Of a stretch of DNA of 64,000 nt, positions 27,476-36,705 are shown piece by piece. Where the stretch lies: the NCBI GenBank assembly GCA_903862885.1, contig CAIOZU010000016.1, positions 62,001 to 126,000 of the forward strand, given 5' to 3'. The notes under the pieces were generated by a model, which saw only the letters and a list, made by a program, of their open reading frames with translations, did no database searches and was not told the DNA's origin. Each line of letters opens with the position of its first letter. Position 1 is the first letter of the stretch. A program made the position numbers and the translations under genes. Source of the stretch: an uncultured Pseudomonadota bacterium (GTDB lineage Bacteria; Pseudomonadota; Gammaproteobacteria; Steroidobacterales; Steroidobacteraceae).

Positions 27476-27795
27476 CTCTCATCGCTTCCGACACACTCAG
27501 CTTCCAACAAAAACCTTCCGAATCATATGGTTGTCATGCACTCTGTCGCCGGTCAGGATACAGGTAAACGGTGGCGCCTGCTCACGCATAGACACGCGTG
27601 CCGCGCACTGACCCGCGCGGCTGCGCATGCCGCGGCTAATGAGTCCGCAAAATTCTTTTAAGTATCTGATTTAAATCACTAATATAGGACATGCCCGTTC
27701 GCCAGCGCTTGCATCGCACGCCCCCTTGTTCGGGCGTCACCCGGTGCGCCGGATCAGGCGCAGGTGTCGAGCGAACTCAATGGTCGAGTGGAGCG
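27476..27795. other. Intergenic stretch after tRNA-Leu
   Basis: About 320 bases with no gene I can support. A frame that begins inside the tRNA is spurious. ACGCCC/GGGCGT arms at 27718-27737 could form a stem after the end of the leftward lipoprotein gene, but there is no T-run. A short AT-rich patch (27660-27690) stands out from the GC-rich surroundings. Confidence 0.5.
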
Positions 27796-29472
27796 CTACC
27801 AGCCCAAAGCGGTGATTGTTTCAGCGACCGCTTTGGCAACAACCGCATAGCCCGCTTGATTTAAATGAATGGCATCGCCCAACGCATGCAGCGATTGGGG
27901 AATCACATCATTTGCGTGATCAATCACCTCTTGCGCATTCGACGGATCATAGGCATCGACCAAGGTGGATCGAATGTCAAGGTAGTGGCTGCCGTAGGCC
28001 TTAGCCATCGAAGCATTCTCCGTGACGATGCTGTTGTAACTGGCCGCGCCAATCGACTCGTTATAAGCGTTGATCACGCTCATCACAATATATTGGCCGC
28101 CCGTGATTTTACTCACCATACCGGCTAGGTTGTCGGCCAGTCCGTTCGGCAAACCCCCATCATTACGACCCACCCAAATGACATTGCCTTGCACATACGT
28201 CGCCTGCTGATCAGGCACAAACACACTGTTCGCCGGTAGCGACTGCAACACCGTAGCCGCATCGGCTTGAAACGAGTACGTTTCCGCACTCGCAACCACC
28301 GAGCGCGTCACTACGCCGTGCACCGCGCCCAAATACCCACTCGCCGACCCGGTTTGCGTGGTCGCCTGCGTACTTAAGAATGCATTATCAATGGCCGTCA
28401 CCGTATCGCCACCCACATGACCAATCTGGTTCCCTGCCAAAGTCATATGGACCGCCACACCCCCCTGCCTGCCGCCAATCTGTGCCGACGTTTGACCGCC
28501 GATACCCTGATTGTTAACGGGGTAACCCTCAGCGGCCGATAACTGCCCCGTATAGCCGTCGACTGGGCCATTTGATGTCCCCGCACCGGCTGTCAGACTG
28601 TCACCCCAAGCATTGACAACCAACGGCGCACAGCGCACACGAATATCAGTGATCGCAGCAGACACCCCTGTGCCAGAACCCTTAAAAAGGTTGCACGTCT
28701 GCGTATTGGGTTGCGCGCTCACAGTCACCGCGTACGAGCCACCAAATGGCACCGACGATTGAAAAAATACTGGCCCATTTTGCGTGACCGTGAGCGAATC
28801 AGCGCCGTTGTTAGACAGCGTGAGCTGTTGACCGGACAACAATCCACCAACCGTCACTGCAATCGGATAGCGATCGATCACGCAGCTCACCGCAATCGTA
28901 GAGACATTCGCCGTGATGCTTGGATTGCTTCCATGGGTCACGCTGCACACCTCATGGGTGGGCTGCGTACCCACCGTCACCTGATAGCCACTGTGATAGG
29001 CGGTCGGTGTCGCAAACTGGAAGGCGCCACCAGCGGCCACCACCGATGACGAACCCCCGTTATTCAGCAGTGTCACCTGCTGACCGGATGACAGACCAGA
29101 GACCACCCCACCGATCGTGAAATTCTCAGTCACACAAGACACGCCAACCGTCGTAATGTTGAAGAGCACTTGCGTGCCACGCGCACCGGATACGGCGCAC
29201 ACTTGACCCAGAGGCTGGGTCACCACCGTGACGGCGTACGACCCATTCTCAACGACGGGAGATGCGAAGCTAAAAGAACCACTGGCAGATACCACCACGG
29301 TATCAGTGGCATTATTCGCAAGCGTTACCGTTTCACCCACACTCAGTCCGGCCACCGTGCCACCGATAGAAAAGCTGGCCGCACGACCTGAAGCGCCACC
29401 ACCGCCGCCACAGGCAAACAATGGGCAGGAGGCCACCACCAGCATGAGTTGAAATCGACGTATTGGCCACAT
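27796..29472 (-). CDS. GDSL/SGNH hydrolase lipoprotein with three N-terminal repeats
   Basis: About 558 residues from the Met of MWPIRRFQLM. A hydrophobic segment ends in PLFAC followed by five glycines, a lipobox with acylated Cys21. Three tandem repeats of about 80 residues follow (starting near IGGTVAGLS, IGGVVSGLS, IAVTVGGLLSG), each with LSxGxxVTLxNNG, a middle SYAVTV strand and conserved VC / SC cysteines near the end, so beta-sandwich domains are likely. The C-terminal half is an SGNH esterase: WGDSLTAGAG (nucleophile Ser), GIGGQTS, VWVGRNDGG and DAIHLNQAGY (catalytic Asp/His). Substrate unknown. A Met 13 codons upstream is an alternative start; neither has a good ribosome-binding site. 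Confidence 0.82.
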   Translation of the reverse strand: MWPIRRFQLMLVVASCPLFACGGGGGASGRAASFSIGGTVAGLSVGETVTLANNATDTVVVSASGSFSFASPVVENGSYAVTVVTQPLGQVCAVSGARGTQVLFNITTVGVSCVTENFTIGGVVSGLSSGQQVTLLNNGGSSSVVAAGGAFQFATPTAYHSGYQVTVGTQPTHEVCSVTHGSNPSITANVSTIAVSCVIDRYPIAVTVGGLLSGQQLTLSNNGADSLTVTQNGPVFFQSSVPFGGSYAVTVSAQPNTQTCNLFKGSGTGVSAAITDIRVRCAPLVVNAWGDSLTAGAGTSNGPVDGYTGQLSAAEGYPVNNQGIGGQTSAQIGGRQGGVAVHMTLAGNQIGHVGGDTVTAIDNAFLSTQATTQTGSASGYLGAVHGVVTRSVVASAETYSFQADAATVLQSLPANSVFVPDQQATYVQGNVIWVGRNDGGLPNGLADNLAGMVSKITGGQYIVMSVINAYNESIGAASYNSIVTENASMAKAYGSHYLDIRSTLVDAYDPSNAQEVIDHANDVIPQSLHALGDAIHLNQAGYAVVAKAVAETITALGW

Positions 29473-29883
29473 GACGGATGCACTGTTAAAACGTCTCCGC
29501 TGGAGTCTCATCCAAAATTATGACGACTTCGTGACGCACCCACCCGTGACGCAGACAGCCTACACAATCTGTAATCACCGACGCTCGGCCAAAGAGAGGT
29601 GAGCAATCCGATCTCTTTTTCAATCCGCCATGGGAGATCGACTGGCTCATCACCGATCGACCGCGCTTCGCCTGAACGCCATGAGGGCGTATCAGTCTGA
29701 TAAATCCGCCCCGCCTTACTGACATTGACACGATTCAGCGCATACTTCGGCAGCACAACGCCGCGCGAGTGACCCATGATGCTAATTCATTTTTGTATGA
29801 GCTCAATTGCTCAGCGCACATTGCACAGTGACTTGATAAATCATGATGCAGTGCCTGTACCCCTCGACAATGAGAAATCCACT
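29473..29883. other. Intergenic stretch between the lipoprotein and antitoxin genes
   Basis: About 410 bases between divergent genes. No promoter stands out. On the minus strand, codons running down from 29777 read MGHSRGVVLPKYAL, which resembles the start of MazE/AbrB-type antitoxins (GNSxGVRLPK), but the rest does not continue the fold. It may be a worn remnant; I do not call it a gene. Confidence 0.35.
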
Positions 29884-30153
29884 ATGGCCGCCATCCGTGA
29901 AAAGGTCACCACACAGGTTGATGCAGACCTTCTGAGCGAGGTGCGTCAACTCGCCAACCAAGAAGGCCGCCAACTCCAAGCGATCGTCGAAGAGGCATTG
30001 AAAGATTTAATGGAAAAGCGACTGCAATCCAAACCCCGACCGGGCGTCATGGCGGCTTATCAGTCAAGCCATAAAACCTGGCGCAAAACCATCCGTTTAT
30101 CGATCGCAATCAGCGGACCGCTTTCGCGGCAGCCTATACGTTTTTACTGGTGA
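29884..30153 (+). CDS. Antitoxin-like protein with altered C-terminus
   Basis: 90 residues from the ATG of MAAIREKVTTQVDADLL. The first 65 residues (VTTQVDADLLSEVRQLA, EGRQLQAIVEEAL, KPRPGVMAAYQSSHKTW) match small ribbon-helix-helix-like antitoxins usually paired with a Doc/Fic-type toxin. After SSHKTW the frame shifts relative to the toxin remnant and reads about 20 unrelated residues before the stop. I infer that a deletion removed the antitoxin end and the toxin start. The DNA-binding part may still be made. The frame is open 36 codons upstream, but family similarity begins at this Met. Confidence 0.6.
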   Translation: MAAIREKVTTQVDADLLSEVRQLANQEGRQLQAIVEEALKDLMEKRLQSKPRPGVMAAYQSSHKTWRKTIRLSIAISGPLSRQPIRFYW

Positions 30154-30294
30154 ATGGCCGGCCACTCAGCGCGGATGCCACACGGACCGGCGAGTTCATC
30201 TTAGGTCTTTATGCCACCGGCACGTTTAACTTTGATTCGTTGGTGACGTGGTTACGCGCCCACGTCACGCCCGCGAGCCAGCTCGAGGCAAGCG
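30075..30294 (+). pseudogene. Remnant of a Doc (death-on-curing, Fic fold) toxin
   Basis: In a different frame from the antitoxin, codons from 30075 read AQNHPFIDRNQRTAF, then AAAYTFLLVNGRPL and ILGLYATGTFNFDSLVTWLRAHV. This is the C-terminal half of a Doc toxin: HPFIDRNQR matches HPFxDGNKR with Gly to Arg and Lys to Gln changes. An in-frame stop lies just before 30075, so the N-terminal 60-70 residues are missing and no start codon fits. The remnant runs without a stop into the 3' end of convergent galU. Doc toxins phosphorylate EF-Tu; this copy should be inactive. Confidence 0.75.
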
Positions 30295-31170
30295 TTAACT
30301 CAGTCTCGCTCGAAGCCAGGCCTGAAAATCTTTACCCAACTGCGGATGCTTCAGCGCGTAATCCACCGTCGCTTCTAGATACCCCAGCTTATTGCCGCAG
30401 TCATAACGCTTACCCTCAAAGGCGTAGGCATAGACCGGATCTTCAAGCAAAAGCGCCGCAATCCCATCAGTGAGTTGGATCTCACCCCCAGCCCCACGCC
30501 CTATTTTCTCAAGCTTATTGAATACCAGCGGACTCAATAAATAACGACCCACCACCGCCAGCGTCGATGGCGCATCCGCAGGCTTTGGTTTCTCCACCAT
30601 ATGCTTCACGCGTGACACCGTGTCGGTCACCGCATCGACTGCGACGATGCCGTACTTGTCCGTGTCCTTGCGCTCAACCGTTTGCACACCGAGCACACTC
30701 CCGCCATGCACGCGATGGATGGCCGCCATCTGCTGCAGACACGGCACGGTTGAGTCAATCAAGTCATCCGCGAGATGCACAAAAAATGGCTCATCGCCAA
30801 CCACGGGACGTGCGCATAACACGGCGTGACCTAAGCCTAAGGGCGCGGGTTGACGAATATAAATACAGGTGGCGGATGCCGGCACGATACTCCGTAACAC
30901 CGCGAGTAACTCATGCTTACCCTGCTCTAGTAACGCCGCCTCAAGCTCCGGCGCGCTATCAAAATGATCTTCAATGGAGCGCTTCGAAGGACCGGTGATA
31001 AACACAAGCTTCGTGGCGCCCGCACTGAGCGCCTCTTCCACCGCATACTGAATCAGTGGTTTATCGACCACCGGCAGCATCTCTTTGGGACTGGCTTTGG
31101 TGGCAGGCAGAAAGCGCGTCCCGCGACCAGCCACAGGAAAGACGGCGGTATTGACTCGAGCGGTATTCAT
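30295..31170 (-). CDS. galU: UTP-glucose-1-phosphate uridylyltransferase GalU
   Basis: Makes UDP-glucose from UTP and glucose-1-phosphate; 291 residues. The nucleotide-binding loop [42 protein letters not shown], the HLADDLID metal motif and VEKPKP are complete. The ATG chosen has AAGGAG nine bases upstream; a GTG eight codons earlier is open but unsupported. It follows lapB by about 50 bases on the same strand. Confidence 0.95.
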   Translation of the reverse strand: MNTARVNTAVFPVAGRGTRFLPATKASPKEMLPVVDKPLIQYAVEEALSAGATKLVFITGPSKRSIEDHFDSAPELEAALLEQGKHELLAVLRSIVPASATCIYIRQPAPLGLGHAVLCARPVVGDEPFFVHLADDLIDSTVPCLQQMAAIHRVHGGSVLGVQTVERKDTDKYGIVAVDAVTDTVSRVKHMVEKPKPADAPSTLAVVGRYLLSPLVFNKLEKIGRGAGGEIQLTDGIAALLLEDPVYAYAFEGKRYDCGNKLGYLEATVDYALKHPQLGKDFQAWLRARLS

Positions 31171-31217
31171 TGACGATGACTCCTTCGCTGCCACGGCCCC
31201 GTTCGGCCTTTTATCCC

Positions 31218-32408
31218 TTAACGGGGGCGTACGGTACCACCGCGGCCGGCGGTTAAATCAGACGGAGATAACGGTTTTTGTGAGTCCCAACGCTTACAAC
31301 CCGGACACTGCCAAAAGAAGTTGCTGGAGGAGAACCCACATTCGCCACAGCGAAAACGCGCTGCGCGAAGCGCCTGGCGACGAAGCGCCGCACACAAGCG
31401 CTTAAGCATCGGCTCCGGTAAGGCCCCCTCACCCGGCCGTAAAGACTCGACCAACTCCGCCACGGTGGGCTCACGAGCCACATAGGCGCGCGCCAACTCA
31501 AGCAACGCCGGCGCATCCAGTTCACCGGCCACAATCGTGGCGTGCGCTAACGCGTCGGCCACCTCGGGTCCGTTGGCGGCTAAGGAGGCGACCACCTCAG
31601 GCAATTGCGCCGATCGATTGGATCCTCGCAAGGCACGCACCAATCGTGATAACACCTCACCGGCGAGCGCCGGACTGTCGAGTGGCACGCGACGAAGCAA
31701 ACGCACTGCCAGATCCGGCTCGTTCATATCCACGGCGACATCCGCTCGCACCAAGGCCGCGCGGGCAAACTTTTTTTGCTCACGCCGCGCCAAATGCAAC
31801 TGCTCACGCGCCCTGGGAAAATCCCCCGCCGCGCGCGCAAGCTCAGCCAACTCACAGTAATAATGGGCGATCGCGGCGGGCTGCTCTGGCTTTGCGGTCC
31901 GTGATAACTCACGGTGCATTTGGATGGCCCGCTCCCACTCTCGTTCGGTCTCATACAGACCCACTAAATCATGCAAAGCGGCGATTTGATAGTGCGTCCC
32001 TTGAGCCAACTCCAGCAGCAGACTTTCGGCGCGATCATAAAGACCCGCGCGTAAATAATCCTGTGCTAACGCGTAACTCGCCTGTTCGCGAAAACCTGGC
32101 TCGAGCGCCTCACGGGCAATCAAATCTTGATGAACCCGAATGGCTCGATCGACCTCACCCCGGCGTCTAAACAAAGCGCCTAAGGCGAATTGCGTTTCCA
32201 CCATATCGCGTTCCACGGCGACCGCGCGCAAGAAAGCCTCGACCGCTCGGTCTGGCTGGTCTTTCACTAGAAAATTAACGCCCGCGAGGTATTCGCTGGA
32301 CGGTGCGCGGCGCGGGGCTTGACGATTTAGACGCCGAGTCGATGCCCAACCCACGATGGCGCCGGTGCCGATCAGCGCCGCTTCAATCCAACTTATATGC
32401 ACACTCAC
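31218..32408 (-). CDS. lapB: Lipopolysaccharide assembly protein LapB
   Basis: 396 residues. One N-terminal membrane helix ([17 protein letters not shown]) anchors a cytoplasmic array of about nine TPR repeats ([36 protein letters not shown] and so on) and a C-terminal rubredoxin-type metal site with CGECGF and CPGCKRW. In E. coli LapB adjusts LpxC stability through FtsH. It sits 60 bases after ihfB, the conserved place, but lapA, which normally lies between them, is absent. Confidence 0.93.
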   Translation of the reverse strand: MSVHISWIEAALIGTGAIVGWASTRRLNRQAPRRAPSSEYLAGVNFLVKDQPDRAVEAFLRAVAVERDMVETQFALGALFRRRGEVDRAIRVHQDLIAREALEPGFREQASYALAQDYLRAGLYDRAESLLLELAQGTHYQIAALHDLVGLYETEREWERAIQMHRELSRTAKPEQPAAIAHYYCELAELARAAGDFPRAREQLHLARREQKKFARAALVRADVAVDMNEPDLAVRLLRRVPLDSPALAGEVLSRLVRALRGSNRSAQLPEVVASLAANGPEVADALAHATIVAGELDAPALLELARAYVAREPTVAELVESLRPGEGALPEPMLKRLCAALRRQALRAARFRCGECGFSSSNFFWQCPGCKRWDSQKPLSPSDLTAGRGGTVRPR

Positions 32409-32468
32409 CCCAGCTGTACCGGCCGGTTGATCGACTGGACCTCACCCGCCCGATGGGGCATCGGCGAG

Positions 32469-32771
32469 CTACTCCCGAATAGGGAACTGCTGCCCGTCGT
32501 TCACCCGTTCTCGCAGGTCTTTACCGGGCTTAAAGTGTGGCACGTACTTGCCAGACAACGCGACCGCCTCGCCTGTCTTTGGGTTACGGCCCTGACGGGG
32601 TGGCCGAAAGTGCAGCGCAAAGCTGCCATAACCCCGAATCTCGATGCGCTCACCGGTGGCCAGTGCATCACTCATGATTTCCAATATCTGCTTGACCGCC
32701 AGTTCAACGTCTTTTGCGGGCAAGTGCTTTTGCTTGGTCGTGATGATTTCAATCAATTCCGACTTGGTCAT
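32469..32771 (-). CDS. ihfB: Integration host factor subunit beta
   Basis: 100 residues, DNA-bending protein of the HU/IHF family. MTKSELIE, the [14 protein letters not shown] strand, [14 protein letters not shown] with the intercalating proline arm and the [15 protein letters not shown] end identify IhfB. It follows rpsA in the standard order. Confidence 0.97.
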   Translation of the reverse strand: MTKSELIEIITTKQKHLPAKDVELAVKQILEIMSDALATGERIEIRGYGSFALHFRPPRQGRNPKTGEAVALSGKYVPHFKPGKDLRERVNDGQQFPIRE

Positions 32772-32813
32772 ATGCGTATCCAGATCCGCTGCGTTTCAAA
32801 ATCCTGGCAGAGA

Positions 32814-32836
32814 GGGTCCGCTCAGGGAGCGGACCC
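32814..32836 (-). terminator. Stem-loop after rpsA
   Basis: A perfect 10-bp stem (GGGTCCGCTC with GAGCGGACCC) around a 3-base loop lies 7 bases beyond the rpsA stop and is followed on the minus strand by TCTCTG. Without a strong T-run it is more likely a partial terminator or an RNA-stabilising hairpin between rpsA and ihfB than a full stop. Confidence 0.6.
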
Positions 32837-32843
32837 TACCCCA

Positions 32844-34520
32844 TCAGCCGTTGTCTCGATCCGTGAGCTGTTCCTTCAGGAGATCCCCAAGGCTCGTGCC
32901 GGTGGGTGAATCCGTCCGGTAGGCCTCCATGGCCTCCTGCTCTTCATGCATGTCCTTGGCCTTGATGGACAGCGCAATGGCACGTGACTTACGATCCACG
33001 CCCGTGAACTTCGCTTCCACTGAATCGCCGACCTTCAAGAGCGTACGCGCATCTTCCACGCGATCGCGTGACAGCTCGGACGCCCGCAGATAGCCCTCGA
33101 TGCCGCCCGGCAAGTCGATGATGGCGCCCTTGGCATCCACTTCACGGACCGTACCGACCACAATCGTACCCTTCGGGTGATCGGCAATGAAGCCCGAGAA
33201 CGGGTCCTTCGCCATCTGTTTAATGCCCAAGGAGATCCGCTCGCGCTCAGGATCAATGGCCAACACCAGCGCCTCGACCGTCTGGCCCTTCTGGTAGTTG
33301 CGCACCGCCTCTTCGCCAGGCACATCCCACGAGATGTCCGACAGGTGCACCAGACCATCGATGCCACCCGCCAAACCAATGAAGATACCGAAATCGGTGA
33401 TCGACTTGATCTGACCCGACACCCGATCGTCGCGGTTGAAGTTCTCTGAGAACTCCTGCCAAGGGTTTGGCTTGCACTGCTTCAAGCCTAAGCTGATGCG
33501 GCGACGCTCTTCGTCGATATCCAACACCATCACTTCGGTTTCTTGACCAATGTGCACGACCTTAGCCGGGTTCACATTCTTATTGGTCCAATCCATTTCG
33601 GACACATGCACGAGGCCTTCAACGCCCTCTTCAATCTCAATGAAGCAACCGTAGTCAGCAATGTTGGTGACCTTGCCCCAGATGTGCGTGTTGGCAGGAT
33701 AGCGACGTGCAATGTTCTGCCAAGGATCCGCACCCAACTGCTTGATGCCGAGCGATACGCGCTGACGCTCACGATCGAACTTCAAGATGCGAACATCGAT
33801 CTCATCGCCCACCTTGACGACCTCGGAAGGATGCTTGACGCGCTTCCAGGCCATGTCCGTGATATGCAATAGACCATCGATGCCACCCAAATCAACGAAC
33901 GCACCGTAATCGGTGAGGTTCTTCACAGACCCCTTCACCACGGCGCCTTCTTGCAGGTTATCGAGCAGCGCCGAGCGCTCCGCGCTGTACTCTTGCTCCA
34001 CCACCGCACGCCGTGACACGACCACGTTGTTACGCTTCTGGTCGAGCTTAATAACCTTAAATTCTAGTACTTTGCCTTCGAGGTAGGACGGATCACGAAC
34101 AGGCCGTACATCCACCAGTGAGCCGGGCAGGAACGCCCGAATGTTCTCGATCTCGACCGTAAAGCCACCCTTCACGCGGCCATTGATGATGCCGGTGACG
34201 ATCTGCTGTTCATTGAATGCCGTCTCCAGACGTGTCCAGGTGCGAGCGCGCTTGGCTTTCTCACGTGACAGTCGGGTCTCACCCGAGCCATCTTCCACGG
34301 AGTCTAGAGCCACCTCCACTTCATCACCGGCGACGACTTCGACTTCGCCCCGCTCGTTCTTGAATTGATCGATCGAGATGACCGCTTCGGACTTCAAGCC
34401 CGCATTCACGATCACATAGTCTTGACCGACTTCAATAACCAGCGCATTGAGAATCTGGCCCGGGCGAAACCGTTGGTTCGCCAGGCTTTCCTGGAACATT
34501 TCGGCAAAAGTTTCCGTCAT
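32844..34520 (-). CDS. rpsA: 30S ribosomal protein S1
   Basis: 558 residues, the normal gammaproteobacterial length. Six S1 (OB-fold) repeats run from about residue 22 to the end, with repeated signatures such as [48 protein letters not shown] and [20 protein letters not shown]1 binds mRNA leaders and helps initiation. The ATG has only a weak AAGAGA upstream and lies behind stable hairpins, as for the autoregulated E. coli gene. Downstream of cmk, upstream of ihfB. Confidence 0.98.
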   Translation of the reverse strand: MTETFAEMFQESLANQRFRPGQILNALVIEVGQDYVIVNAGLKSEAVISIDQFKNERGEVEVVAGDEVEVALDSVEDGSGETRLSREKAKRARTWTRLETAFNEQQIVTGIINGRVKGGFTVEIENIRAFLPGSLVDVRPVRDPSYLEGKVLEFKVIKLDQKRNNVVVSRRAVVEQEYSAERSALLDNLQEGAVVKGSVKNLTDYGAFVDLGGIDGLLHITDMAWKRVKHPSEVVKVGDEIDVRILKFDRERQRVSLGIKQLGADPWQNIARRYPANTHIWGKVTNIADYGCFIEIEEGVEGLVHVSEMDWTNKNVNPAKVVHIGQETEVMVLDIDEERRRISLGLKQCKPNPWQEFSENFNRDDRVSGQIKSITDFGIFIGLAGGIDGLVHLSDISWDVPGEEAVRNYQKGQTVEALVLAIDPERERISLGIKQMAKDPFSGFIADHPKGTIVVGTVREVDAKGAIIDLPGGIEGYLRASELSRDRVEDARTLLKVGDSVEAKFTGVDRKSRAIALSIKAKDMHEEQEAMEAYRTDSPTGTSLGDLLKEQLTDRDNG

Positions 34521-34535
34521 TTGATGTGTCTCTTG

Positions 34536-34583
34536 GGGACGCCTTCGTCCCGCGTCAGTCCTCGGATATCGCCGGCTCGCCGG
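34536..34583 (-). promoter_or_regulatory. Hairpins in the rpsA translation-start region
   Basis: Two perfect small hairpins precede rpsA: a 6-bp stem GGGACG/CGTCCC (34536-34551) and a 4-bp CCGG/CCGG stem (34572-34583). There is no strong Shine-Dalgarno sequence. In E. coli, rpsA is initiated without a good Shine-Dalgarno from a leader folded into hairpins and is repressed by free S1. The layout here agrees with that scheme. Confidence 0.45.
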
Positions 34584-34683
34584 TTGAATCGATATCGATC
34601 GAGGGGTTAGCTAACATTCAGTCCACTGATTTGCATCAGCCGACCACCTATTCCCCACCGGGCGTGAACCCAGCAGCGACCCC

Positions 34684-35367
34684 TCAACGAGTGATGAAGC
34701 GAGTGCGTGCCAGTTGCAGCACGCGGGTGATCACTTCATCCGCCGTCAAGGTCGTCGAATCAATGGAGATTGCATCGGCAGCGGCCACCAGAGGCGCTAC
34801 CGCTCGGGTAGCATCTCTCGCATCGCGCTCCGCAATATCCAGCGAAAGGCCGACGAGATTAACATCGACCCCCTTATCTTTCAACTGGTTATAGCGCCTC
34901 TGCGCCCGCGCCGAGGCGCTCGCCGTGAGAAAGATCTTGAGCGGCGCCTTTGGAAACAGCACGGTGCCCATGTCCCGGCCATCGGCGACTAGGCCCGGCG
35001 GCAGAGCAAAACCCCTTTGCCGCTCCGTCAGGGCGGCGCGCACCTTTGGATCACTGGCGACCTGGGAGGCCAAATTACCCACGTCCTCGGTCCGAATCTG
35101 CCCGGAGACCTCCTCATCGTCCAAAAACACCTGTTCCTGAGCGTCGCTACCGACACCAAAGCGGATCGCCATGGCAGCGGCCACCTCGGCGTGTCGGGGC
35201 GAGCCTGGGGCTAACCCGGCCTTGGCACCCGCCAGCCCAACCAGCCGGTAGAGCGCCCCACTGTCGAGCAGGTGAAAGCCTAACGCGCGGGCCAGCCCGC
35301 GCGCGACCGTGCCTTTGCCTGAGCCTGACGGCCCATCGATGGCGATGACCGGACAGCGCTCGCTCAT
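34684..35367 (-). CDS. cmk: Cytidylate kinase
   Basis: 227 residues; phosphorylates CMP and dCMP. P-loop IDGPSGSGKGTVARGLA at the N-terminus, LDSGALYRL for the nucleotide monophosphate, VADGRDMGTVLFP, and the SASARAQRRYNQL lid region identify Cmk. The start overlaps the aroA stop by four bases. Confidence 0.96.
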   Translation of the reverse strand: MSERCPVIAIDGPSGSGKGTVARGLARALGFHLLDSGALYRLVGLAGAKAGLAPGSPRHAEVAAAMAIRFGVGSDAQEQVFLDDEEVSGQIRTEDVGNLASQVASDPKVRAALTERQRGFALPPGLVADGRDMGTVLFPKAPLKIFLTASASARAQRRYNQLKDKGVDVNLVGLSLDIAERDARDATRAVAPLVAAADAISIDSTTLTADEVITRVLQLARTRFITR

Positions 35368-36704
35368 GGGATGACGTGCAGACCAAAACCCACGCCACGC
35401 GCCAGACCGGCGAAGGAGGGAAAGGAGGTAGCGACATTGGCGACATCGACAATCTCAATATCCCCTTCTGCCCGCAAGGCGGCGACCGCAAAGGCCATCG
35501 CGATGCGATGATCGCCGTGGCTATCCACCCGCCCCGAGCGCAACACCCCGCCCTCAATACGCATGCCCTCAGCGCTCGCCTGCGCGTGTATCCCTAAAGC
35601 AGTCAAGCCCTCAGCCATCACCTGGAGGCGATCACTCTCTTTCACTTTCAGTTCCGATGCCCCCGACACCACGGTCGTACCGCGCGCGCAGGCGGCGGCC
35701 ACAAAGAGCACCGGAAACTCATCAATCGCGAGTGGCACTAAGTGAGCGGGGATGTCGATGCCATTTAATGGCGCCGCGCGCACGCACAGATCAGCGACCG
35801 GCTCATCGCCTAGCAAGCGCTCGCGCTCCACGCGAATATCCGCACCCATCAATCGCAATATCTCGATCACTCCAATGCGTGTGGGGTTCATGCCGACATT
35901 TAAAATCTTGAAAGTACCTTGTGCGGCGAGCGTGGCGGCTACCAAGAAAAATGCCGCCGATGAAATATCTCCGGGCACCTGAACGGGTGTGGCACTTAAG
36001 CGCGCAGGGCCTTCTAACGACACAAAGCCCCGACCGCTGATCACCGGCACACCAAACGCACGCAACATGCGCTCGGTGTGATCGCGTGTGATCGCCCGCT
36101 CATGCACCGTGGTGGTACCTGTCGCGTAGAGACCGGCAATGAGAATCGCAGATTTCACCTGGGCGCTCGGCACTGACAAGGCATAGTCAATGCCCTGAAG
36201 CGACGTCCCGCCTTGCACCCGCACCGGCGGCTTACCCTCGGTCGTGACAATCTGCGCGCCCATCAAACGAAGTGGTGCCGCCGCCCGCTCCATCGGCCGT
36301 CGACTCAACGAGGGATCGCCTATTAAGGTGCTGTCAAAGGATTGACCGGCCAGTAAGCCCATCGATAAGCGCATCGCGGTGCCGGCATTACCCATATCTA
36401 AAGCCGCTTGCGGCGCTTTAAGGCCGCGAAGGCCCACGCCATGCACGATCACTTGCCCGCTCCCTGGTCGCTCGATCGACACACCCATCGCCTGCATGGC
36501 ACGCAAGGTAGCAAGACAATCTTCGCTCTCTAAAAACCCTTCGACGGTCGTCACACCCTCCGCCAAGGCGCCAAACAATACGGCACGATGTGAAATGGAT
36601 TTATCACCGGGCACGGTGATCTCACCCACCAGCACGCCCCCCGGACTCATGCGATAAGCGGCTGGGCCCGCAGCGGGCGTTTGACTTAGATCATGAGTGA
36701 CCAA
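35364..36704 (-). CDS. aroA: 3-phosphoshikimate 1-carboxyvinyltransferase (EPSP synthase)
   Basis: 446 residues; sixth step of the shikimate pathway. GEITVPGDKSISHRAVLFGALAEG contains the substrate-binding Lys/Ser (two pieces of the motif), LDMGNAGTAMRLSMGLLAG is the first EPSP synthase signature and the second is KVKESDRLQVMAEGL. LPxP loop variants such as GKPPVRV and DHRIAMAFAVAAL are also present. It begins two bases after the pheA stop and ends overlapping cmk. Confidence 0.96.
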   Translation of the reverse strand: MVTHDLSQTPAAGPAAYRMSPGGVLVGEITVPGDKSISHRAVLFGALAEGVTTVEGFLESEDCLATLRAMQAMGVSIERPGSGQVIVHGVGLRGLKAPQAALDMGNAGTAMRLSMGLLAGQSFDSTLIGDPSLSRRPMERAAAPLRLMGAQIVTTEGKPPVRVQGGTSLQGIDYALSVPSAQVKSAILIAGLYATGTTTVHERAITRDHTERMLRAFGVPVISGRGFVSLEGPARLSATPVQVPGDISSAAFFLVAATLAAQGTFKILNVGMNPTRIGVIEILRLMGADIRVERERLLGDEPVADLCVRAAPLNGIDIPAHLVPLAIDEFPVLFVAAACARGTTVVSGASELKVKESDRLQVMAEGLTALGIHAQASAEGMRIEGGVLRSGRVDSHGDHRIAMAFAVAALRAEGDIEIVDVANVATSFPSFAGLARGVGFGLHVIP

Positions 36705-36705
36705 G

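Noticed and set aside
30150-30473. 107-codon frame starting GTG as a separate gene
   Set aside because: Its first half is the Doc remnant and its second half is antisense to the galU 3' end; there is no ribosome-binding site.
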